Positions 1-5,063 of a stretch of 5,063 nucleotides of DNA are shown here, in pieces (position 1 is the first letter of the stretch; every line of letters starts with the position of its first letter). The DNA is from Desulfobacterales bacterium. GTDB taxonomy: Bacteria; Desulfobacterota; Desulfobacteria; Desulfobacterales; UBA5852. The translations under genes were made by a program, and so were the position numbers. The DNA lies in contig JAERRP010000621.1 in the NCBI GenBank assembly GCA_016735415.1, positions 1 to 5,063 of the forward strand, given 5' to 3'. The notes beneath the pieces were generated by a model. It searched no databases, was not told the origin of the DNA, and was given only the letters and a program-made list of their open reading frames with translations.

Positions 1-1
1 G

Positions 2-1411
2 GAGATAGGGCTTAAAAAAGGAGATCGAATTTCGGTAGACCTTTTAAATTGTCCGGAATTTCTGGCGATCTATTTTGCGTCGGCCAAACTTGGCCTAATT
101 TTTGTGCCGTTGAATTGCAGAATGGTATCCGGGGAACTGGAGTATCAGCTTAACAATTGCGGTTCGCGTTTGCTGATTTTCCACGACACATTTTCAAAAC
201 TAATCGAACCCATCCGCGGCTCGGTGAAGGTGGATTCGGATAAATTTATATGCCTAAAAAAAGACGTCGCAAATGGTCTTGCCTGTCCTGAATGGGCCAC
301 AGACTTTAATGACGAAGTAGGTCCACTACCAGTAACAGAACCTACAGTCGCCGATCCTGTAGAGATGGACGATCCGTTCGTCATTATATACACCTCCGGT
401 GTTACCGGACAACCGAAGGGCGCGGTTCTTTCGCATGGTCAAACATATTTTAAATGTTTTCAAATAATGCAGTATACGGATATGAGGGAGGATGATGTTT
501 TTCTCACCCAACTCCCCCTTTTTCATTCCGGCGGTCTTTTCATCATCGCAACACCGGTGTTGTGCCGCGGCGCCAGTTTTATTATGCGTATGAGTTTCAA
601 CCCGGAACAATTTGCGCAGGATATACATACATACAAGCCGACTGTAATATTTGCCCTTACTACCATGTGGCGCTTTGTTCTGAAAACAAAAGCGCTTGAC
701 AAGGTAGATGTAAGCACTGTCCGGATCGTCCTGGGCGGGGGGGAAAGAACCCCTTCCAGTCTGATCCACGAACTTGCGGAATACGGGCTGAATATGCAGC
801 AGGGTTTTGGCCAGACTGAAAATTCAGCCATGATGATTCTGCCAAAGCAAGACATCATTCGCAAAGAAGGATCCATCGGTTTGCCTGGATTTTTTACGGA
901 CATCTGGATAGAGGACGAACACGGCAACAATCTTCCACCCGGCGGAGTAGGTGAAATTGTCGCCGAAGGCCCGACAGTGATGAGTGGATACTGGAATCTT
1001 CCGGAACAAACCGCCGAGACCATCGTTGAGGGGCGGTTGCACACGGGCGATCTTGGATACACAGACGAAGAAGGGTATTTTTATATCGTCGATAGAGCCA
1101 AAGACATGTACAGGAGTGGCGGCGAGAATGTCTATCCGGCTGAGGTTGAAAAAATCTTGGTCAATCACCCGAAAATAGAAAATGCGGCGATTATCGGGGT
1201 CCCGGATGATAAATGGGGTGAGACAGGGAAATTATTTGTTGTTTTGGATAAAGGCCAATCAATTACGATCGAAGAGGTTCGCGAATATCTAATGGGGAAA
1301 TTTGCGAAGTATAAATTCCCGTCACAAATCGAAATCCTGAAGTCGCTCCCTATGACGGCCACTGGAAAATTAAAGAAATCCGATTTGAAAAAACAGCACC
1401 TAATAAATTAA
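2..1411 (+). CDS. AMP-forming acyl-CoA synthetase (fatty-acid/acyl-CoA ligase type), 5' partial
   Basis: This enzyme activates a carboxylic acid to its CoA thioester through an acyl-AMP intermediate, in the cytoplasm. The frame is open from base 2, and its first residues (GLKKGD, NCPEF, then FVPLNCRM) already match the family, so the GTG at 104 is internal and the true start lies before the window. Numbering from base 2, the ATP-binding loop YTSGVTGQPKG is at about 130-140, with Val where Thr is usual. FGQTE is at 269-273, TGD at 348-350, the hinge DR at 364-365, the SGGENVYP segment follows, and the C-terminal GK at 455-456 carries the lysine needed for adenylation. All catalytic motifs are present. 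About 469 residues are visible; the family usually has 500-560, so a short N-terminal part is missing. The next gene starts 25 bases downstream, so the two are probably co-transcribed and the ligase may supply the mutase's substrate. The acyl substrate cannot be read from the sequence. Family assignment is firm; chain length or aromatic preference is unknown. Confidence 0.95.
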   Translation, partial: EIGLKKGDRISVDLLNCPEFLAIYFASAKLGLIFVPLNCRMVSGELEYQLNNCGSRLLIFHDTFSKLIEPIRGSVKVDSDKFICLKKDVANGLACPEWATDFNDEVGPLPVTEPTVADPVEMDDPFVIIYTSGVTGQPKGAVLSHGQTYFKCFQIMQYTDMREDDVFLTQLPLFHSGGLFIIATPVLCRGASFIMRMSFNPEQFAQDIHTYKPTVIFALTTMWRFVLKTKALDKVDVSTVRIVLGGGERTPSSLIHELAEYGLNMQQGFGQTENSAMMILPKQDIIRKEGSIGLPGFFTDIWIEDEHGNNLPPGGVGEIVAEGPTVMSGYWNLPEQTAETIVEGRLHTGDLGYTDEEGYFYIVDRAKDMYRSGGENVYPAEVEKILVNHPKIENAAIIGVPDDKWGETGKLFVVLDKGQSITIEEVREYLMGKFAKYKFPSQIEILKSLPMTATGKLKKSDLKKQHLIN

Positions 1412-1417
1412 GAAGGC

Positions 1418-1425
1418 AAGGAAGG
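1418..1425 (+). promoter_or_regulatory. Probable ribosome binding site of the mutase gene
   Basis: The purine-rich AAGGAAGG lies 11 bases before the ATG at 1437, a slightly long spacing. A second, weaker AGG at 1430-1432 is only 4 bases from the start. It sits in the 25-base gap after the ligase stop codon, consistent with translation from a shared transcript. This ATG is the first in the frame after the ligase ends, and the protein begins with the helix-rich N-terminus usual for the family, which supports the start choice. Confidence 0.5.
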
Positions 1426-1436
1426 CCATAGGAAAA

Positions 1437-3176
1437 ATGAACAGCGAAAAAATAACATCAGCGAAAAAAAAATGGCAGGAAAAGGTCGTTGATTCGCAAA
1501 TGAAGAAATACGGTCTGGATAACCCAGCTACCCGTTTTTACACGCCCAATGACATCAAAGGCTTTGATTTTACGGAAAAAGTCGGATTTCCGGGGCAGTA
1601 TCCTTTCACTGCCGGGAATACCCCGTTGCCGAAGTGGCAGGCCTTCGCTCCGAAGCTGGCCAGGGCTGCGACTCGACATGAATGGGGGGCAAGCAGTGCC
1701 GGCAAATACGCTGGCTTCGGTACATCTGAAGATTATCGGGACTACCTGATCCGCATGCATGCCATGGGCAGGAAAGGCGCACCCAATATGGCCATGGATC
1801 TTCCCACCCAGTGCGGATATGATTCCAATGATCCCTGGGCCGAAGGCGAAGTGGGACGTGTGGGGGTAGCCATCGATTCGCTCCGGGACTTTGAAGTGAT
1901 ATACGAGCCTTATACCGGGGATATCGGGCTTGACAAAATTGCATCCAATTTCACCATAAACGCACCTGCGGCTGTAATCATCGCCATGTATGCGGCACTG
2001 GCTGAACAGCGCGGCATTACCTTGGAAAAACTGCGGGGGACGCCTCAAAACGATATTCTTAAAGAGTTTGTTGGACGCGGCACCTACATTTTTCCTCCCC
2101 GACCTTCCCTGCGGCTCTTCCGAGACACCCTGGCCTTTTGCACAAACCACATGCCCAACTTTAACGTAACCAGCATCGGCGGGTACCATATGCGCGAGGC
2201 GGGCGCCAGCAGAAAGCAGGATCTGGCTTTCAGTATGGCCATCGGCGCCGCCTACCTTCAGACAGGAATCGATGCCGGGTTGGATATAGATTCCTTTGCT
2301 CCAAAATTTACTTTTAATGCTTTTGGCGGAAGCATGGAAATATACAAAGAGATCGCTTTTCAGCGGGCTGCCAGAAGAATGTGGGCCGGGATGCTTAAAA
2401 ACCGGTTTGGTGCGAAAAATCCCAGGGGCATGATGATAAGGCAGATTTCGACAGCACATATCGGCTGTAGCAGCACGCAGTTGCAACGACCGCTCAACAA
2501 CCTTGCCCGTGCTGTCATCGGAGGGATGGCCGCCGGAATGTCTGGAGGCATCCCGGGGACGTTTCCGCCTTATGATGAACCCTTGGGGCTGGGGCACAGC
2601 CTGGAAGCCCAGCAGCTTTCCCATGACGGGACGAGAATCCTTATATACGAGGCTAAAGTTGGTGAGGTTGTTGACCCATGGGCCGGGTCCTATTTCATGG
2701 AGTCGTTAACCGATGAAATAGAGAATTCGTCTCGGGAAGAGTTCGACAAGATAGAAAAAATGGGTGGTGCGGTGGCCGCTATCGAAAACGGATATATGCA
2801 AAAAGCCGTTGCCCGAAGCAGTTATGAAAAACAAAAAAAGATCGAGAGCCAAGAGGAATTTATTGTCGGCGTGAACTGCTTCGCAGGGTCTCACGAGATA
2901 GAAGTCAGCATAGATCGAAGTGTGGAGGAGGTGTATTCTGCCGACCTAATGGCCACGGCCGAGGCCCGTCAGATCGAAAATCTCGACCGGCTCAAACAGG
3001 ACCGGAACAACAAGGAGGTCGATCGCAGCTTACAGGCCCTGAAAAAAAGTGCCGGGGACGAAACGAAAAATTTGATGCCCGATATTCTGGCCTGCGTCAA
3101 GTGTTATGCAACACTGCAGGAAATATGTGATGAACTTCGGGGGGTATTCGGCGAGGCTGAACCTGCAAAGTTATAG
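1437..3176 (+). CDS. Coenzyme-B12-dependent acyl-CoA mutase, large (substrate-binding) subunit, methylmalonyl-CoA mutase family, divergent
   Basis: It should catalyse a radical 1,2-rearrangement of an acyl-CoA carbon skeleton with adenosylcobalamin held by a separate small subunit. The 579 residues cover the whole TIM-barrel domain: GQYPFT at 53-58, KYAGFGT at 90-96, DLPTQCGYDS at 121-130, AEGEVGRVGVAIDS at 135-148, QNDILKEF at 204-211, GYHMREAG at 249-256, RAARRMW at 310-316, VDPWAGSY at 412-419, and NLMPDI through the C-terminal LRGVFGE. There is no B12-binding domain (no DxHxxG motif), as in split mutases. Compared from memory with Propionibacterium MutB, Tyr91, Thr202, Gln204, Arg214 and His251 match Tyr89, Thr195, Gln197, Arg207 and His244. 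Lys290 and Thr292 replace Arg283 and Ser285. About 15 extra residues precede Tyr91, and the usual SLHTN motif is replaced near 373-378. The retained Tyr/Arg pair suggests a substrate with a second carboxylate, but not necessarily methylmalonyl-CoA. Translation ends with TAG followed directly by in-frame TAA. Family assignment is firm; the substrate is unknown. Confidence 0.93.
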   Translation: MNSEKITSAKKKWQEKVVDSQMKKYGLDNPATRFYTPNDIKGFDFTEKVGFPGQYPFTAGNTPLPKWQAFAPKLARAATRHEWGASSAGKYAGFGTSEDYRDYLIRMHAMGRKGAPNMAMDLPTQCGYDSNDPWAEGEVGRVGVAIDSLRDFEVIYEPYTGDIGLDKIASNFTINAPAAVIIAMYAALAEQRGITLEKLRGTPQNDILKEFVGRGTYIFPPRPSLRLFRDTLAFCTNHMPNFNVTSIGGYHMREAGASRKQDLAFSMAIGAAYLQTGIDAGLDIDSFAPKFTFNAFGGSMEIYKEIAFQRAARRMWAGMLKNRFGAKNPRGMMIRQISTAHIGCSSTQLQRPLNNLARAVIGGMAAGMSGGIPGTFPPYDEPLGLGHSLEAQQLSHDGTRILIYEAKVGEVVDPWAGSYFMESLTDEIENSSREEFDKIEKMGGAVAAIENGYMQKAVARSSYEKQKKIESQEEFIVGVNCFAGSHEIEVSIDRSVEEVYSADLMATAEARQIENLDRLKQDRNNKEVDRSLQALKKSAGDETKNLMPDILACVKCYATLQEICDELRGVFGEAEPAKL

Positions 3177-3189
3177 TAAATATGGTTAC

Positions 3190-3213
3190 AAAATGAGGTG
3201 TAAAATGAGGTGT
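3190..3213 (+). repeat. Exact tandem 12-bp direct repeat
   Basis: AAAATGAGGTGT occurs twice with no spacer (3190-3201 and 3202-3213), just after the mutase stop codons. The second copy is the 5' arm of the hairpin at 3203-3236. The first copy could pair with the same 3' arm over 11 bp, so two mutually exclusive hairpins are possible. A simple slippage duplication explains it adequately; a regulatory role is only a possibility. Confidence 0.85.
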
Positions 3214-3240
3214 TCGGGCTACGGAACGCCTCATTTGTTT
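3203..3240 (+). terminator. Probable intrinsic terminator after the mutase gene
   Basis: Bases 3203-3215 pair with 3224-3236 in a 13-bp stem with one G-T wobble (T3211 with G3228), around an 8-base loop (GGGCTACG). The stem is followed by TTTGTTT, counted from the end of the stem, so the T tract is interrupted by one G. It lies 26 bases after the mutase stop and would end or attenuate the ligase-mutase transcript before the small membrane protein gene. The stem is strong, but the broken T tract leaves termination efficiency uncertain. Confidence 0.65.
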
Positions 3241-3363
3241 GATGTTCAAAAATTCGAGGTGCCCGTAAATAGTCGGATTCAGTCGTTAACTTACACGCCA
3301 TGATTCGCCTGTGAATTTTTCGGCGGGTTTTGGGCGCTGTCGAATTTTGGGCCAAGCGAGCGT

Positions 3364-3369
3364 AAGGAG
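3364..3369 (+). promoter_or_regulatory. Ribosome binding site of the small membrane protein gene
   Basis: A perfect AAGGAG stands 5 bases before the ATG at 3375. This supports that start and the reality of the short gene. Confidence 0.8.
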
Positions 3370-3374
3370 TTATT

Positions 3375-3680
3375 ATGACGTATCATGTTGAAGTATTTCT
3401 TTCCGGCGTCTTCCTTTTCAACGCGATACCCCATCTTGTCCGGGGAATTTGCGGAAAAACGCACATGACCCCCTTTAACCGGTGTTCAAGCCCAGCCGTC
3501 AATGTTGTCTGGGGTTGGGTGAACATACTGACAGGTATGTGGCTTTTTCGGGACTCCCTGTCGGAACCGTGGGCAGGCTCCGTATACGCATCTTTCTGTG
3601 TAGGCGGATTCTTGACATCAATATTTCTGGCAATTTTCTGGACGAATCCCAACGCGAAGCTTCCCTGGCACAGGAAGTAA
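3375..3680 (+). CDS. Small conserved-looking membrane protein, three predicted membrane segments, function unknown
   Basis: The product has 101 residues. Hydrophobic stretches at about 5-22, 41-58 and 66-89 are long enough to cross the membrane. Basic residues lie in the first loop (Arg23, Lys28, Arg36) and at the C-terminus (Lys95, Arg100, Lys101), while the second loop holds Asp60 and Glu64. By the positive-inside rule this puts the N-terminus outside and the C-terminus in the cytoplasm. The pattern FNAIPHLVRGICGK, then SSPAVNVVWGWVN, resembles a family of small uncharacterised bacterial membrane proteins that I recall only by its look, with no known function. A strong ribosome binding site and the clear hydrophobic periodicity support a real gene. 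It is separated from the mutase by the hairpin and from the PrpD-like gene by 107 bases, so it may belong with the latter. No catalytic or metal-binding motif is evident. Transport or a membrane-anchor role cannot be claimed. Confidence 0.8.
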   Translation: MTYHVEVFLSGVFLFNAIPHLVRGICGKTHMTPFNRCSSPAVNVVWGWVNILTGMWLFRDSLSEPWAGSVYASFCVGGFLTSIFLAIFWTNPNAKLPWHRK

Positions 3681-3771
3681 TCGAAAACCGGTTTCCATTC
3701 AGGCTGAACTGCCCATGGCCGGATTTACAAAATTTTTTTTGAATTGGAAATCTGCATTGCGTAATTAACAA

Positions 3772-3777
3772 AAGGAG
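3772..3777 (+). promoter_or_regulatory. Ribosome binding site of the MmgE/PrpD gene
   Basis: AAGGAG lies 10 bases before the ATG at 3788. It selects this start over the next in-frame ATG at codon 8 (3809), which has no such sequence in front of it. Confidence 0.7.
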
Positions 3778-3787
3778 ATATTCACTT

Positions 3788-5063
3788 ATGAATCAAGAAG
3801 TCGTTGCAATGACCAAAAAACTTGCACGGTTTGTTACTAAAATAGATGCGAAAGATATTCCGGCGCATGTTTTCGATCACGCCAAGGTCGCCTTTTTGGA
3901 TTGGATCGCCGTAACCCTGGCCGGCAAAGATGATCCCGCAGTGAAAAAACTTCTTCAATACTCCGAAACCATGGGTGGCAATAAACAAGCGACTGTTCTG
4001 GGCCATGGCACAAAAACAAATATAAGCCATGCAACCCTTATAAATGGCACGGCCTCACATGCTCTCGACTATGATGATACGCTAGAAGTATTTCTGGGTC
4101 ATCCGTCGGTAACCATTTTCCCTTCGCTTCTGGCGCTTGGCGAGTGGACCGGCAAGTCGGGGCCCGAGTTTCTATCTGCATATATCACGGGTCTGAAAGT
4201 TGGAGCGGTTATCGGCGCCTGCGGTGGAATGGACCACTACATGAGTGGCTGGCATGCCACCTCAACCCTGGGCCATTTTGCCTCGGCCGCCGGGGGCGCC
4301 AAGCTGATGGGGTTGGATGAGGGGCAGAAGGTCAACGCGTTGGGAATTGCCGGAACTCAGGCATCAGGATTGAAACGGGTGTTCGGGACCATGTGCAAAC
4401 CCTTTCATGCCGGCCGATCCTCCCAGGCGGGAATGTTATCGGCCCTTCTGGCCGAAAATGGGTTTACCAGCGCCGAGGATATCCTCGAGGGGAACCACGG
4501 TTTTTTCCATGTCCTGAATGGGAAAGTGAATGACAAGGTGCTTGGTACATTGGGTAAAACCTGGGATATTGAGAACCTGGCCCAGAAATACCATGCCTCC
4601 TGTCATGCCACCCATTCCCCTATAGAAGGGACACTTTCCATTATGCAGGAAAACAGGATAGCATTGGAAGATATCGCATCCATAAGGATTTTCTGTTCGC
4701 AATTGTCTCTTGATGCTGCCGGCAATAACCAACCGCGGTCAGGCCTCGAGGGCAAGTTCAGCATTTCCTATTGCGTGGCAAACGCGCTCAATAGAAAGAA
4801 GACTGGAATCGCGGCATTTTCCGATGTAAAGGTAAATGACCCGGAAATAAAAGAATTTATGAAAAAAATCTCCGTCGCCCATACAGAGGACTTCAAAGGT
4901 CTCGAAGCAAGAATAGAGTTGGAGACGAATTCCGGAGCGGTTTATAATGCAACATCTAATATTCTTAAGGATATCCCTGGTCTTGAAGAAAAGAAGGTGA
5001 AGATTGGTCCCAAATTTGGGGGCTTGTGTTCCCCGTTGCTCGGAAACGGCAGAACCAGGGACC
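3788..5063 (+). CDS. MmgE/PrpD family protein (2-methylcitrate dehydratase / cis-aconitate decarboxylase superfamily), 3' partial
   Basis: Characterised members dehydrate 2-methylcitrate (PrpD) or decarboxylate cis-aconitate (CAD/IRG1); many others have unknown di- or tricarboxylate-type substrates. The frame is open to the window end with 425 codons visible. The family is usually near 450-500 residues, so only the C-terminal tail is missing. Family signatures are NGTASHALDYDDT at 86-98, GHPS at 104-107, WHATSTLGHFASAAG at 155-169, CKPFHAGRSSQAG at 203-215, HATH at 273-276 and GKFSISYCVANAL at 322-334. Compared from memory with human cis-aconitate decarboxylase, Asp94, Thr98, His105, His156 and Lys204 match active-site Asp93, Thr97, His103, His159 and Lys207, so the protein is probably catalytic. 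The usual His after DDT is Leu99 here. No prpB or prpC gene is visible beside it, so a methylcitrate-cycle role is not supported. With the ligase and mutase upstream, a role in degrading a branched or substituted dicarboxylic acid is reasonable inference. The exact reaction is undetermined. Confidence 0.92.
   Translation, partial: MNQEVVAMTKKLARFVTKIDAKDIPAHVFDHAKVAFLDWIAVTLAGKDDPAVKKLLQYSETMGGNKQATVLGHGTKTNISHATLINGTASHALDYDDTLEVFLGHPSVTIFPSLLALGEWTGKSGPEFLSAYITGLKVGAVIGACGGMDHYMSGWHATSTLGHFASAAGGAKLMGLDEGQKVNALGIAGTQASGLKRVFGTMCKPFHAGRSSQAGMLSALLAENGFTSAEDILEGNHGFFHVLNGKVNDKVLGTLGKTWDIENLAQKYHASCHATHSPIEGTLSIMQENRIALEDIASIRIFCSQLSLDAAGNNQPRSGLEGKFSISYCVANALNRKKTGIAAFSDVKVNDPEIKEFMKKISVAHTEDFKGLEARIELETNSGAVYNATSNILKDIPGLEEKKVKIGPKFGGLCSPLLGNGRTRD

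Noticed and set aside
104..106. GTG start codon giving a 435-residue ligase
   Set aside because: The same frame is open back to base 2 and encodes clear family sequence upstream (GLKKGD, NCPEF, FASAKLG), so this GTG is an internal valine.
326..769. 147-codon minus-strand frame, and others opposite the ligase
   Set aside because: They are antisense to well-conserved coding sequence and have no recognisable protein features.
1458..2624. 388-codon open frame on the minus strand
   Set aside because: It lies wholly opposite the mutase gene, whose protein is an unmistakable family member. The antisense translation shows no domain and looks like a composition shadow.
3249..3348. Inverted repeat AAAATTCGA (3249-3257) and TCGAATTTT (3340-3348)
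   Set aside because: Nine AT-rich bases separated by 82 bases can arise by chance. No feature such as an operator or element end is supported by the surrounding sequence.
3104..3355. 83-codon minus-strand frame spanning the mutase end and the following gap
   Set aside because: No recognisable protein and no convincing ribosome binding site. It runs through the hairpin and the repeat, which explains part of its sequence.
3733..3740. Run of eight T as a terminator after the small membrane protein gene
   Set aside because: No stable GC-rich stem directly precedes it. The nearest self-complementary parts (AAACCGGTTT at 3685-3694 and CCATGG at 3713-3718) are short and too far away or lack a loop.
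3482..3742. 86-codon plus-strand frame overlapping the small membrane protein gene
   Set aside because: It lies in another frame of a gene with a good ribosome binding site and clear membrane segments. Its product has no comparable pattern.
3739..3767. Possible promoter TTGAAT, 17 bases, TAATTA
   Set aside because: The spacing is right, but the -10 match is poor and the implied start would fall inside the ribosome binding site at 3772-3777, so it would not make a usable mRNA.
4436..4732. 98-codon minus-strand frame opposite the PrpD-like gene
   Set aside because: The plus-strand protein is clearly MmgE/PrpD throughout this stretch. The antisense frame shows no domain.

Overview
The window reads as one side of a bacterial catabolic gene cluster, all on the + strand. 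It has three acid/CoA-metabolism enzymes and one small membrane protein. The gene set (AMP-forming acyl-CoA ligase, coenzyme-B12 acyl-CoA mutase large subunit, MmgE/PrpD protein) and the moderate base composition fit a metabolically versatile Gram-negative bacterium. A Desulfobacterota-type anaerobe is my best guess, but that placement is inference and weak.

Layout. Positions 2-1411 hold the C-terminal ~469 codons of an acyl-CoA synthetase whose N-terminus lies before the window. After only 25 bases, 1437-3176 encodes a complete 579-residue large subunit of the methylmalonyl-CoA mutase family, without a B12-binding domain. It ends in two consecutive in-frame stops. A 198-base gap follows, containing an exact tandem 12-bp repeat whose second copy forms the 5' arm of a 13-bp hairpin followed by a T-rich tract (probable terminator). 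Next is a 101-residue protein with three predicted membrane segments (3375-3680). A 107-base gap then leads to an MmgE/PrpD-family gene (3788 to the window end, 425 codons visible, 3' end cut off).

How they may work together. The ligase would activate a carboxylic acid to its CoA thioester and the mutase would rearrange its carbon skeleton. The PrpD-like protein would dehydrate, hydrate or decarboxylate a related di- or tricarboxylic acid. Ligase and mutase look co-transcribed; the last two genes may form a separate unit because of the hairpin. The mutase is the most interesting item. It keeps the Tyr and Arg that bind the substrate carboxylate in methylmalonyl-CoA mutase, but has about 15 extra residues just before that Tyr, and it differs from the classical enzymes at several otherwise conserved positions. 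A substrate other than methylmalonyl-CoA is therefore plausible. Its B12-binding partner is not in the window. I see no RNA genes, CRISPR array, insertion sequence or phage feature.
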